Shown piece after piece: positions 34,246 to 43,239 of a stretch of DNA of 63,324 nt (position 1 is the stretch's first letter; every line of letters starts with the position of its first letter). This DNA comes from Porphyromonadaceae bacterium UBA2751 (GTDB taxonomy: Bacteria > Bacteroidota > Bacteroidia > Bacteroidales > Muribaculaceae). The notes below the pieces were generated by a model. It was not told the origin of the DNA and did not search any database. It saw only the letters and a program-made list of their open reading frames with translations. The stretch covers positions 12,129-75,452 of the forward strand of contig DEJJ01000002.1 of the NCBI GenBank assembly GCA_002353285.1, read 5' to 3'. The position numbers and the translations under genes were made by a program.

Positions 34246-36099
34246 ATGGAAAAAACTAGTCGCTTACTGCTAGCATTAGTGGCACTTATTGGGTTCAGTG
34301 CAGGTGTTCATGCCCTCGAGTTCATGGCGGGAGAGTACTACTTCGACAACAGCAAGCTTCACTTCAACAATGTGAAGATGGTGCTGGGCAACGACACCAT
34401 CACACACATCTATGAAATGCTTCCCTATGAGCAACACCCAAGCTGGTTGCGAGCAGTCGTGACTGATGACATAAACGACCTGAACGGGTTCTGCTTCATC
34501 GATAGTGGCAAGGAGTCAGGAACCTATAATCAAGGTTTGCAAGATTTTCTTAATGAGTGCGACAGCACCCAAGTGGGGTTTCGACACACTAAAGTGAGAG
34601 AGAGCATTAGCACCCGTCCATCAAGAATTGTGGATTGGGTGTTCTGTCCATTGAACGATGCCCCCCACAGCGATGGATATTGGCGACCTAAAGACAGTTA
34701 TAGTGTAGAGCCATCACGCACAATACCACTCATCTTCATTAACACACAGGACTCGGCGCCCATTGTCACCAAAGACTATTATATCAACGGGAAACTCTGG
34801 ATTGATAATTGCAACACAGCCGGATTTGAATCTCTTGCTAGTGAAGGCGCCCCTTTAGACATTGAAATAAAAGGTCGTGGCAATGTCACATGGCTTGCAT
34901 TCTATAAAAAACCATATAAAATAAAGTTCTCTGGGAAAGTGTCACCGCTTGGATTAGATCGAAGCAAGCATTTTATTTTAGTGCCGAGGGCACAAGACTA
35001 CGACGGGTATGTTCGCAACACCACAGGATTTGAGCTTAGCCGATTGCTCGAAATGAGTTACACAACCTCAGAAGTCCCTGTCGAACTGGTTCTTAACGGA
35101 GAGTATCAAGGTTTATATTTCTTTGGTGAGAACATTAGAGTGGAGAGTGGAAGGGTTGAAATAATTGAACAAAATGAGTATGAAACCGACCCTTATCTCA
35201 TAACAGGTGGATGGTTATTAGAGAATAGAGGCTATGAGAACCCTATTCACCAGCAATTTGAGAACAATGACCCCACTAAAAATCATTATGCTTTTGAATC
35301 AAAATCGCCAGAACATTACTCTCAAGAGCAACAGAATTATATCTCAACTTTTATAAGCCAAGCCGACAGTTGTATCTTTGTAGATGATAAGACCGACACT
35401 GGGTGGGAACAATATCTTGATATAAGCTCCATAGCTAAATTCTACGTCATTCAAGAAGTGCTTGAGAATGTAGAAGCTTTTACCGCCAGCCTTTTTATGT
35501 ACAAGGACATAGGAGAGAACGAGAAGTTTCATTTTGGACCCGTATGGGATTTTGATAGCAGTTATTTCAACTCCAAGCTTGTTCAGCACACCACTGCCGA
35601 CAATTTTATTTTCAATTACGACACTGGATTTGCTGCTATGTGGATTGAAGAGCTATGCAAGTTCCCGCATTTCCAGCAAGAGATAAAAAAAGTTTGGAAA
35701 CAATTTAAAAACACAAAATGCCTTGAGAAATTGGTAACTCACATTTTTGAGTTCAAGAATTTCTTTAAAACCGCGCAAGTAAAAGATTTACAACGCTGGC
35801 CTACTTACGCAAGCTCACATATGCCAGAAGATACTGAAATGTATATCCAACGATTGACTGAAAAGGTGGCGTGGCTTGATGAGCAGTGGAGCGTGCCCGT
35901 GGGCGACGTGAACTGCGACGGGCATGTTAACAGTGTTGATGTCACTGTGCTTTACAGCTACTTGCTGGGCGATGATGATAGCAGCAGCTATAGGTACACT
36001 TGTGATGTTGACGGTGATGGGCACATCAGCTCGGTCGACATCACGGCGATTTACAATATTCTCTTAAATGGGTTTCCACCGTTGCCCCACCACCACTAA
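34246..36099 (+). CDS. CotH-type kinase family protein with dockerin-like tail
   Basis: A 617-residue secreted protein with a signal peptide (about 1-23). The CotH-like domain (about 150-540) contains IEIKGRGNVTWLAFYKKPY near residue 205, VPVELVLNGEYQGLYFFGE, and FGPVWDFDSSYF. CotH proteins are secreted atypical kinases that phosphorylate spore-coat or surface proteins. The C-terminus has two dockerin-type calcium loops (GDVNCDGHVNSVDVT, CDVDGDGHISSVDIT) and ends FPPLPHHH. It follows the polysaccharide genes by 37 bases, so it may act on the surface or share their promoter. Activity is inferred from the family. Confidence 0.87.
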   Translation: MEKTSRLLLALVALIGFSAGVHALEFMAGEYYFDNSKLHFNNVKMVLGNDTITHIYEMLPYEQHPSWLRAVVTDDINDLNGFCFIDSGKESGTYNQGLQDFLNECDSTQVGFRHTKVRESISTRPSRIVDWVFCPLNDAPHSDGYWRPKDSYSVEPSRTIPLIFINTQDSAPIVTKDYYINGKLWIDNCNTAGFESLASEGAPLDIEIKGRGNVTWLAFYKKPYKIKFSGKVSPLGLDRSKHFILVPRAQDYDGYVRNTTGFELSRLLEMSYTTSEVPVELVLNGEYQGLYFFGENIRVESGRVEIIEQNEYETDPYLITGGWLLENRGYENPIHQQFENNDPTKNHYAFESKSPEHYSQEQQNYISTFISQADSCIFVDDKTDTGWEQYLDISSIAKFYVIQEVLENVEAFTASLFMYKDIGENEKFHFGPVWDFDSSYFNSKLVQHTTADNFIFNYDTGFAAMWIEELCKFPHFQQEIKKVWKQFKNTKCLEKLVTHIFEFKNFFKTAQVKDLQRWPTYASSHMPEDTEMYIQRLTEKVAWLDEQWSVPVGDVNCDGHVNSVDVTVLYSYLLGDDDSSSYRYTCDVDGDGHISSVDITAIYNILLNGFPPLPHHH

Positions 36100-36104
36100 G
36101 GTGG

Positions 36105-37406
36105 TCACTCCTTTTCCTGGGCGGGCTCGCTGGCGTTGACCTTGAGGGTGATGAGCTCGAGGCGGGCACCGCTTTTCTTGGTGATTGTGACGGTGTAGTT
36201 GTCGATGGTGTGCTGCTCACCCTGGTTGGGAATCATCTCAAGTCGATTAACGATATAGCCTGCTATGGTTTGGTAGTCATCACTCTCGGGCAGGTCGAGG
36301 TCGAACTGCTCATTGATGCGGCTAATCTCCATGCGTCCTGAGAACTCGTAGGTGTCGCTGGCCGTCTTGCGTGCCACTAGCTTGCGACGGTCGTGCTCGT
36401 CCTCGATGTCGCCAAATATTTCCTCGACGAGGTCCTCAAGGGTGACCATTCCTGCTGTGCCACCAAACTCGTCGACCACGATGGCCATGCTTTTCTTTTC
36501 CTTGAGCAGATTCTGCATCATTTTCTTGGCAAGCATTGTCTCGGGCGCAATGATCACTGGCTTTATCTGGTCTTTCCAGTTCACGTCGGCAGGCTTGAAC
36601 ATCTCACTCACCTGGATGAATCCCAGCACATTGTCGATGTCGTCGTGGTAGACCACCAGTTTCGACAGCCCTGAGCGTGTGAACAGGGCGCTGAGCTCCT
36701 CGCGGCTTGTGTCGGCGATGTCCACTCCCACTATCTCGTTGCGAGGAATCATGCAGTCGCGCAGGCGTGTGTCGCTGAAGTCGAGCGCGTTCTCAAAGAG
36801 CTTAACCTCGCGCTCCACCTCGCGGTTCTCGTCCTCGCTCTTGTCGATGGTTTCTTGCAGGTAGTCGTCGAGCTCACCCACCGAGATGAGTCGGATCTCG
36901 TCCTTCTCGTTCTTGATGCCAAAGAGGCGCATGAGCACCGTGGAGAGCCACGATGTGAACTTCGAGATGGGATAAAGAACAAGGTAAAGCAAGAGCAGTG
37001 GCACGGCAAAGATGCGCAACGACTTGTTAGGATTGATGCGGAACACCGTCTTGGGCAGGAACTCGCTCATGATGAGCACAATCATCGTTGAGATGATGGT
37101 CTGCACGAGCAACACCATGGCGTCGTTATTTCCCAGCCACTTTGTGAGAGGTTCTTGCAGGAGCCATGCGATGCCAATACCGTAGACCACATTGACAATG
37201 TTGTTGCCAACCAGCATGGTTGAGATAAAGGTCTCGCGATGAGCATAGAAGATGTTGAGAATCTGGCTCACGAGACCTCCCTTCTTGATGTCGATTTCGG
37301 TTCTTACCTTATTGGATGAGACGAAGGCGATTTCCATGCCCGAGAAGAATCCCGAGAACACGAGTGCCCCGATTGTGAGGATGAGATATGGAATAAATGG
37401 CTCCAC
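36105..37406 (-). CDS. CorC/HlyC-type transporter-associated protein (CNNM family)
   Basis: A 433-residue membrane protein. The N-terminal DUF21 domain (about 1-190) has four hydrophobic segments starting FIPYLILTIGALVFSGFFSGMEIAF. A CBS pair (about 205-330) includes DCMIPRNEIVGVD and AIVVDEFGGTAGMVTLEDLVEEIFGDI. A CorC_HlyC domain (about 345-425) closes the protein. The family acts in Mg2+ transport. Bacteroidetes homologues include GldE, so the exact role is open. The gene converges with the CotH gene, with only 5 bases between their stops. Confidence 0.9.
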   Translation of the reverse strand: MEPFIPYLILTIGALVFSGFFSGMEIAFVSSNKVRTEIDIKKGGLVSQILNIFYAHRETFISTMLVGNNIVNVVYGIGIAWLLQEPLTKWLGNNDAMVLLVQTIISTMIVLIMSEFLPKTVFRINPNKSLRIFAVPLLLLYLVLYPISKFTSWLSTVLMRLFGIKNEKDEIRLISVGELDDYLQETIDKSEDENREVEREVKLFENALDFSDTRLRDCMIPRNEIVGVDIADTSREELSALFTRSGLSKLVVYHDDIDNVLGFIQVSEMFKPADVNWKDQIKPVIIAPETMLAKKMMQNLLKEKKSMAIVVDEFGGTAGMVTLEDLVEEIFGDIEDEHDRRKLVARKTASDTYEFSGRMEISRINEQFDLDLPESDDYQTIAGYIVNRLEMIPNQGEQHTIDNYTVTITKKSGARLELITLKVNASEPAQEKE

Positions 37407-37554
37407 TATAAGACAATTAGTTTTTAGTTATTATTTTTTAGGTGAGAGAAATAGGAGTTATAAGAATTATAGGAGTTATAATAGGAATTATAATTTGTGA
37501 GACAATAAACTCTCAACTCCTACTCTTAACTCTCACTCTTAACTATGAACTCTC
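37407..37554. repeat. Low-complexity repeats (AGGAATTATAGGAG / AACTCTCAACTC)
   Basis: The gap between the CorC-type gene and lptC carries degenerate copies of AGGAGTTATAAGAATTAT, followed by copies of AACTCTCA/ACTCTTAACTCTC. The same two-part arrangement occurs at 53020-53131. It is non-coding and seems to be a dispersed intergenic repeat. Confidence 0.6.
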
Positions 37555-38226
37555 TCAAAAGGATGGGAATCGGGTGTCGCTCACTGGCACCATTGCCTGG
37601 ACTTTGCGCACGGTGTACTTGCTCATGCGGTCGTCGCTCTCATAGCCATAGCCCTCGAGCACTTTCTCCTGAGCCTGCACCCTGATGAATGAGTCGCTGT
37701 AATATTTATTGGCCTTGCGGTCCCAGTACATTTGGTTGGTCTCAATCTTGTTGCCGCCAGCGTTGGTGATAATGACCTGGCTGTTGAGGCTCCAGAGTGC
37801 CTTTTCCTCGTCGTAGTAGGCCGAGTCGCATGTGATTTCGCCACCGGTGTTGTCGTGGATTGTGACATTTCCCACCAGGTTGAGCAAGCGCTGGTTGCGG
37901 TCGTAGTGAGCCGAGTCGCATTTCATCGACATCTTCACCTTGAATCCCGAAGCTCTGTCAAGCTCCTCGGCAATGAGCCCATGTGGGAACTCCCAGTGTG
38001 GTGCCACCTGGTTCTCATAGGCGAGCCAGGTCTTGGTGGTGATGCGATAGCGAGTCTCGCCTGAGTCGCTGAGGATGGTCTGCACATTGTACGACACCAT
38101 AGTTGGCATTTTGGCAAGGTCTACTGCCGAGCCAGCACTGGTGGTGCCGATGTCGTCCTTGCATCCTGTAGCAATCAGGACTAATAACAATATTGCTATG
38201 ACGAAATAGTATCGACTTTGCTTCAT
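37555..38226 (-). CDS. lptC: LPS export ABC transporter periplasmic protein LptC
   Basis: A 223-residue lipoprotein with lipobox TGC (Cys22). The LptC/OstA-like beta-jellyroll contains VSYNVQTILSDSGETRYRITT, HWEFPHGLIAEELD, and repeated CDSAHYDRNQRLLNLVGNV / CDSAYYDEEKALWSL segments. It should connect the LptBFG extractor to the LptA bridge for lipopolysaccharide transport. Its lipid anchor replaces the membrane helix of E. coli LptC, as usual in Bacteroidetes. It is followed by the CorC-type gene. Confidence 0.9.
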   Translation of the reverse strand: MKQSRYYFVIAILLLVLIATGCKDDIGTTSAGSAVDLAKMPTMVSYNVQTILSDSGETRYRITTKTWLAYENQVAPHWEFPHGLIAEELDRASGFKVKMSMKCDSAHYDRNQRLLNLVGNVTIHDNTGGEITCDSAYYDEEKALWSLNSQVIITNAGGNKIETNQMYWDRKANKYYSDSFIRVQAQEKVLEGYGYESDDRMSKYTVRKVQAMVPVSDTRFPSF

Positions 38227-38296
38227 CGTGGTGATACTGTGCCTTACACAGTCTTATTTCAGTTTCACAAGATGTGAACTTGCACAGAGAGGGAGA

Positions 38297-39541
38297 TTAT
38301 CTAATCTTATTTTTCCAGAACCACATCTCGTTGAAGTTGACGCTCAAGGTGATGTTGAGGTAGTCCTCCTTAATCAGATTGGTGGGAGCGGTGTAGCGGT
38401 GCTTCCACTCGATGCCGAGGTTCACAAGCGTCTTGTTGCCGGCAAGTGCTGGGAATGAGAAACCAATGCCCACGCCGTAGTCGCGCACGTCGTTGCCGTT
38501 AACTGTCATGTAGTCGTTGTTGTAATAGCCACCCATGCGGTAGGTCATGCGCTTGAGGTAGCTGCCTCGTGGGTTGGGAGTGTAGCTCAAGCCAGCTGCG
38601 ATTTTCCAGCGGTCGTTCCACTTGGTGTCGGGCAGCTCAAAGTAGTTGATGGGAGTGTATTTAGCCTTTGACCACTGCTGGTAGGTGTAATCGACCTCGG
38701 CCGTGAAGCGGTTGTCGTAGTTGTAGCTAATACCAGCGCCAAACGAGTGTGGCAGCTCATAGTTTCCCTTCAATGGCATGGAGGCCACTGTGTCGACCTT
38801 CTTGTCTTGATTCACATCGGCAATTGTGCCCCAGGCGGTGCCATGCATCGCCTTCTTGGGCGAATAGGTGAGACCGAGCACGATGCGGCTCTTGCGAGCG
38901 ATGTTGAAGCCATACTGCAAACCGAGCTTTATGTTCCAGTCGCGCACCTCGAGGTTGCGTGTAAACTGCGACGTGCTCACTGCCTCGACTGTTGTGGTGT
39001 TAGTGGTCGTGCCAAAGAGATAGGAGAAGTTGGCACCTATCGAGAGCCCCTTGAATGGCTGATAACCCACTCCAGCAAAGAGCTCGCTCAAGCCTCCGGT
39101 GCCAATGCGCCTATCGGTGCCGTTGTCGATGTCGCCGCCAAAGCTGTAACCCACACTCGAGAATGGCACAACGCCAATGGCTCCACCCAGGTTCTTAGCC
39201 AGCCTGAACTGCATGGTGATGTAGTCGAGGCCACCGCCCAGGTTGTAGCCATGCTTGCCGTTCTCTTTAGACCAGCTGTTGGTGACGTCGATGCCCATGT
39301 CGAGCAGGAAGGTTAGAGAGTCAACACCCCAGTAGCTGGCTGGGTTCATGACGTTGATTTGGCGGCCATTCTGCATGGCGTAGCCCACGCCACCCATCGA
39401 TCGCTGGATGCCAGTGGCATTGTCGCTGAGCAGTCCGTAGCCGAGCTTGGAATAGGGCGATGTCGACATCTGTGCCGATGCCACGAGTGAGCACCCGGCA
39501 AGAATGATTGTGGCGATTATAATGTGCTTGAAATTCTTCAT
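38297..39541 (-). CDS. Outer-membrane beta-barrel protein (FadL/OmpP1-like)
   Basis: A 414-residue exported protein with a signal peptide (about 1-24, ending ASAQ). The mature part has the start typical of Bacteroidetes OmpP1-like proteins (STSPYSKLGYGLLSDNATGIQRSMGGVGYAM). Many alternating aromatic beta-strands follow, up to a C-terminal NITLSVNFNEMWFWKNKIR. It may transport hydrophobic compounds or be a PorV-like structural barrel. The ATG at 39541 is chosen because the signal peptide starts there; an upstream in-frame ATG gives ten extra non-signal residues. It probably forms an operon with lptC 70 bases downstream. Confidence 0.85.
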   Translation of the reverse strand: MKNFKHIIIATIILAGCSLVASAQMSTSPYSKLGYGLLSDNATGIQRSMGGVGYAMQNGRQINVMNPASYWGVDSLTFLLDMGIDVTNSWSKENGKHGYNLGGGLDYITMQFRLAKNLGGAIGVVPFSSVGYSFGGDIDNGTDRRIGTGGLSELFAGVGYQPFKGLSIGANFSYLFGTTTNTTTVEAVSTSQFTRNLEVRDWNIKLGLQYGFNIARKSRIVLGLTYSPKKAMHGTAWGTIADVNQDKKVDTVASMPLKGNYELPHSFGAGISYNYDNRFTAEVDYTYQQWSKAKYTPINYFELPDTKWNDRWKIAAGLSYTPNPRGSYLKRMTYRMGGYYNNDYMTVNGNDVRDYGVGIGFSFPALAGNKTLVNLGIEWKHRYTAPTNLIKEDYLNITLSVNFNEMWFWKNKIR

Positions 39542-39653
39542 CACGGTTTTATCATTTTTTACAAGGTGCAAAATTAGTAAAATGAATTTACTTTTATATA
39601 ATTACTAAATAGTTTTTAGTTATTGGTTAGCAGTTTTTTATTTTTTTAGTAAT

Positions 39654-40025
39654 TTATTTGTCATGCAACTTGGAGAGCATCATTGTGGCATAGATTTGAA
39701 GCACGGCACCAGCCAGCAGAAAAGCCACCCAGCTCCTCTGCATCGCGTCGTCGTGGACAAAGAGGCATGCCGCCGACACGCAATACATTATCGCCGACCA
39801 CACGTTCATGCGGCTCAATCTGCGCTCACGCAGGCCTTGAGCCGGTACAGGACTGAGCACCTGGCACACCAGTGTGACAACTGCTCCTGCAGCAAATGCC
39901 CATCTGAGCCATTCCCACTTCACTCCCACAATGGGCAAGAAAGCCGCAACCAGGAGCACCAGCATGGCCAAGCACAGCATGGCATTGATTACTTTAGGAT
40001 TCACTTTGTTATTCAACTTGCTCAT
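39654..40025 (-). CDS. Small membrane protein, four helices
   Basis: A 123-residue protein with four hydrophobic helices (about 13-30, 35-55, 75-90 and 95-118), basic ends and a short hydrophilic loop (RERRLSRMN). I do not recognise the family. It starts 12 bases after the DivIC-like gene ends and is probably cotranscribed with it. Conserved small membrane proteins next to the DivIC-like gene in Bacteroidales suggest an envelope role, but no function can be given. Confidence 0.8.
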   Translation of the reverse strand: MSKLNNKVNPKVINAMLCLAMLVLLVAAFLPIVGVKWEWLRWAFAAGAVVTLVCQVLSPVPAQGLRERRLSRMNVWSAIMYCVSAACLFVHDDAMQRSWVAFLLAGAVLQIYATMMLSKLHDK

Positions 40026-40037
40026 GCTTTCTAACTG

Positions 40038-40346
40038 TCAAGGGATATCGGTTTTAAACACTTCTTCGTTAGCTCGCTTCATGTTGTACTGCTCGCGTGC
40101 AATCTTCTCTAGCGTTTCCTTGTCGGTGTTAAGCTCGCGGGTCTTGCGCACGTAGTATTGCGCCGAGTCCTCTTGAGCCTTGATTTCGGCCTTGAGGCGG
40201 TCGATTTCCTGCTGCTGCTCAGCAATCATCAGGTAGTTGTTGTCGCCAAAGAACAGCAGCATCACAATGAATGCGATAAAAATCACAAATGGGATGCTCA
40301 GCCACAGCGGAATCCAACGCGGGCGCTTCAATTTTTTCAATTTCAT
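40038..40346 (-). CDS. DivIC/FtsB-like septum formation protein
   Basis: A 102-residue bitopic protein. A basic N-terminus (KLKKLKRPRW) is followed by one membrane helix (about 15-33). A coiled coil (about 38-85, AEQQQEIDRLKAEIKAQE) leads to the conserved ending EKIAREQYNMKRANEEVF. This layout defines the FtsB/DivIC family, which scaffolds the division complex with FtsL and FtsQ/DivIB. Confidence 0.9.
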   Translation of the reverse strand: MKLKKLKRPRWIPLWLSIPFVIFIAFIVMLLFFGDNNYLMIAEQQQEIDRLKAEIKAQEDSAQYYVRKTRELNTDKETLEKIAREQYNMKRANEEVFKTDIP

Positions 40347-40440
40347 AGTGGTGATAGTCTACTCGTTTTTATTTCAAGATGCGAAGTTAATCAATTCATT
40401 TAAATTTATCAAGTGGTGATGAGTAATCTTTAACAATTAT

Positions 40441-41133
40441 TCAAGGAAGTGGTGCGTCGTCGGTCAGCAAGCCAGGTCGCAAGCGCTTGGTGCGCTCGAG
40501 CGCCTGCTGCATTTTCCACTCCTCAATCTTAGCGAAGTTGCCACTGAGCAGCACTTCGGGCACCTTCCATCCGTTGAACTCGGCGGGACGGGTGTAGACC
40601 GGAGCCTCGAGCAGGTTGTCCTGGAAGGAGTCGTTAAGAGCGCTCTGCTCATCGCCTATGGCGCCTGGAATAAGTCGAATCACCGCGTCGGCAATCACTG
40701 CCGCTGGCAGCTCGCCACCAGTGAGCACGTAGTCGCCTATCGAGATCTCGCGCGTGACGAGGTGCTCGCGAATGCGGTAGTCCACTCCCTTGTAGTGGCC
40801 GCACAGGATAATCAGGTTCTGGCACAGCGACAGCTCGTTGGCAACAGGCTGGCTCAGCAACTCGCCGTCGGGCGAGGTGAAAATGATCTCGTCGTAGTGG
40901 CGCTCGCTCTTCAAGTGCTCAATGCAGCGATACACTGGCTCCACCTGCATCACCATTCCAGCCTCGCCGCTGAATGGGTAGTCATCGACCTTGCGGTGCT
41001 TGCGCAGCGACCAGTCGCGCAGGTTGTGGATGTGAATCTCCACCAGCCCCTTGTCCTGTGCCCGCTGCACGATGCTGCAGTGCAATGGCGACTCGAGGGC
41101 CTCGGGCATTACTGTGAGAATGTCAATTCGCAT
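40441..41133 (-). CDS. trmD: tRNA (guanine-37-N1) methyltransferase
   Basis: A 230-residue SPOUT methyltransferase that makes m1G37 in tRNAs and prevents +1 frameshifting. It starts MRIDILTVMPEALESPL. The trefoil-knot SAM site is visible in LILCGHYKGVDYRI and ISIGDYVLTGGELPAAVIADAV. The start at 41133 is chosen instead of 41196 because the protein matches the family there, and because the promoter box at 41194-41201 overlaps the upstream ATG. Confidence 0.95.
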   Translation of the reverse strand: MRIDILTVMPEALESPLHCSIVQRAQDKGLVEIHIHNLRDWSLRKHRKVDDYPFSGEAGMVMQVEPVYRCIEHLKSERHYDEIIFTSPDGELLSQPVANELSLCQNLIILCGHYKGVDYRIREHLVTREISIGDYVLTGGELPAAVIADAVIRLIPGAIGDEQSALNDSFQDNLLEAPVYTRPAEFNGWKVPEVLLSGNFAKIEEWKMQQALERTKRLRPGLLTDDAPLP

Positions 41134-41193
41134 GATGTTGAGTTTGTGAGTTGTCTGTTTAGAGTGTGGAGGGGGGGAGTTTTTGTGAGTGTG

Positions 41194-41201
41194 CAAAGTT
41201 A
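41194..41201 (-). promoter_or_regulatory. trmD promoter (-7 box)
   Basis: TAACTTTG on the minus strand is an exact match about 60 bases upstream of the trmD start. The leader includes a G/C homopolymer stretch. Confidence 0.65.
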
Positions 41202-41231
41202 CACAGAATATTTGGATTTAGGATTTTATTT

Positions 41232-41324
41232 ACCGCATTTTTAGATAAAATACTCTCACTCGAAAAAACTTTGAGCAAACTCAGTTTTTTTTGTCTCGCT
41301 ATGGACCCCATTTTTAGATAAAAT
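41232..41324 (+). repeat. 20-bp direct repeat between trmD and sulfatase-fold gene
   Basis: ACCGCATTTTTAGATAAAAT (41232-41251) and ACCCCATTTTTAGATAAAAT (41305-41324) differ at one base and start 73 bp apart. The core ATTTTTAGATAAAAT is nearly palindromic. The second copy ends 5 bases before the -7 box at 41330, a good place for a repressor or activator. Confidence 0.6.
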
Positions 41325-41329
41325 TGCAC

Positions 41330-41337
41330 TAACTTTG
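41330..41337 (+). promoter_or_regulatory. Promoter of sulfatase-fold transferase gene (-7 box)
   Basis: TAACTTTG, followed by CACC, is an exact -7 match 37 bases upstream of the chosen ATG at 41374. Confidence 0.65.
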
Positions 41338-41373
41338 CACCAAGTTTTTAACCTGAGAGAGAACGAGAGGATA

Positions 41374-43230
41374 ATGAATCAAGTGAAAGAGAGAACAAGC
41401 ATCATGGCCGTGATGCGCCTCATGGTGAAGAGATGCGCCAGATGGCTGATGATGCCAGTGGCTGCTGAGCTTAACTTCTTTCTCGCCATGTGGCTCATCA
41501 ATGGCAGCGTGACGCTGGGCTACATTGCTGGGTGCTTCGTCTTTGACGACAACAACCCATGGCATGCACTCCACTGCCTGGCACTGAACACTGCTGTGGC
41601 CTATGCCCTCACGCTCACGCTGCACCTGCTCAAGAAGCGCTGGGCACGCATCACATTCAAGACTCTGTGCTACAGCGTGCTATTAACACTTGAGGCCGTG
41701 TATATCTTCCTGATGCTCAACTTTGACATGCCACTGGGTCCCAGAGTGCTGGTGCTGCTTGCCGAGACTAACCACAAGGAGACCTCGGAGTTCATAGGCA
41801 CCTATTTCCTCACATCGAAAAGCTTGTGGGCCTATGTCATCGTCGTTGCCATCATTGCCACAGTAGCGCTGCTTGAGTGGAAGCGCAAGGCATTTAACAC
41901 GCTTGCCAGTACCAAAGTCGCCAAGTGGGCTATCACGCTCATGGTGCTGCCGCTCATGCTGTGGGGGGCTTATCAGTCGCACAATTACGTTACACTTGCC
42001 ATGTGCAAGCACTCCAAGCAGCTGAACCAGTGGGTACAGAACTTTGGCATCGACGCGCTCGACCACTTGAGCACATCGTTCTACTCGGCATGCTACGTGA
42101 GAGTGAGCGATGCCGACCTCGATCAGGCCGTGACCGTGGCACACGCGGTCGCTCGCAGCAGTGCCTCAACAAGCGAACCCGACTCGCTCAACGTGGTGAT
42201 GGTGCTCGGCGAGAGCTACATCAAGAGCCATGCCGGAATCTACGGATATGAGCTCAACACCACACCCTACCTGACCCAGGAGCAGCGGCGCGGCAACCTT
42301 GTGGTGTTTACCGACATGGTGACGCCCTACAACGCCACCTCGCAGGTGCAGAAGAATTTCTTCTCACTCAACGACCTGAGTGCTGGCGAGATGTGGTATG
42401 AGAAGCCCATCTTCCCCACCGTGTTCAAGCGGGCGGGGTTTAATGTTTACTTTTGGGACAATCAGCGCAACTATGCCAAGACCGAGATGTTCACCATCAC
42501 GGTTAATGCCTTCATCTACAACGATGAGATAGCCCGCTTGAGCTACGATGAGACATCGAAGATAGGTCTGCTCTACGACTACAACATGGTTAAGGACTTC
42601 GAGACCAAGAGCAGTGTCAAGCCTGCCAAGCACAATCTCTTCATTTTCCACCTGATGGGACAGCATGTTCACCCCGTGGGGCGCTACCCAAAGAAGAAGG
42701 GATTTGACCACTTCACAGCCGACTCGATTAAGCGCACCGACAAGTTCCTGAACAAGGACAAGCGCACCTACATAGCCCAATATGACAACGCCACGCTCTA
42801 CAACGACGCCGTGATTGCTCACATCATCGACCTGTGGCGACACAAGAACACTGTGATTCTCTATTTTGCCGACCATGGCGATGAGGCCTACGACTACCGC
42901 GACCACTGCGGGCGTGGCAACGTGACCGTGCCCAATGCGCAACTGCTGCATTGCCAGAATGATGTTCCACTGATGGTGTGGGCCAGCGACTACTACATCG
43001 CTCACCACCCACAACTGATTGAGCAACTGAGAAATGCTGCCTCGCGACCAGGCATGGTTCACGATGCAGCCCACTTGCTGCTGCGACTTGCAGGCATCAA
43101 CACACGTTACTACCTGCCGCAGCGCGACATCTCAAGCCCGCACTACAAGCCAATGCCCCGCATCGTGTACGACCGATACGATTACGACAAAATAGTTAAG
43201 AAGAATATCGTGCAGCCCGCCAAGAACTGA
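41374..43230 (+). CDS. Phosphoethanolamine transferase-like protein (alkaline phosphatase fold)
   Basis: A 618-residue inner-membrane enzyme of the EptA/OpgE/LtaS type. About five helices in the first 200 residues are followed by a periplasmic sulfatase-fold domain. The nucleophile site is VVMVLGESYIKSHAGIYGY, with Ser281 where E. coli EptA has Thr. HLMGQHVHPVGRYP and ILYFADHGDEAYD carry metal ligands. It likely adds phosphoethanolamine, or another phosphate group, to lipid A or glycans, which can lower susceptibility to cationic peptides. The ATG at 41374 is preferred because the promoter overlaps an upstream TTG. Confidence 0.87.
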   Translation: MNQVKERTSIMAVMRLMVKRCARWLMMPVAAELNFFLAMWLINGSVTLGYIAGCFVFDDNNPWHALHCLALNTAVAYALTLTLHLLKKRWARITFKTLCYSVLLTLEAVYIFLMLNFDMPLGPRVLVLLAETNHKETSEFIGTYFLTSKSLWAYVIVVAIIATVALLEWKRKAFNTLASTKVAKWAITLMVLPLMLWGAYQSHNYVTLAMCKHSKQLNQWVQNFGIDALDHLSTSFYSACYVRVSDADLDQAVTVAHAVARSSASTSEPDSLNVVMVLGESYIKSHAGIYGYELNTTPYLTQEQRRGNLVVFTDMVTPYNATSQVQKNFFSLNDLSAGEMWYEKPIFPTVFKRAGFNVYFWDNQRNYAKTEMFTITVNAFIYNDEIARLSYDETSKIGLLYDYNMVKDFETKSSVKPAKHNLFIFHLMGQHVHPVGRYPKKKGFDHFTADSIKRTDKFLNKDKRTYIAQYDNATLYNDAVIAHIIDLWRHKNTVILYFADHGDEAYDYRDHCGRGNVTVPNAQLLHCQNDVPLMVWASDYYIAHHPQLIEQLRNAASRPGMVHDAAHLLLRLAGINTRYYLPQRDISSPHYKPMPRIVYDRYDYDKIVKKNIVQPAKN

Positions 43231-43239
43231 CTAGTCCGA

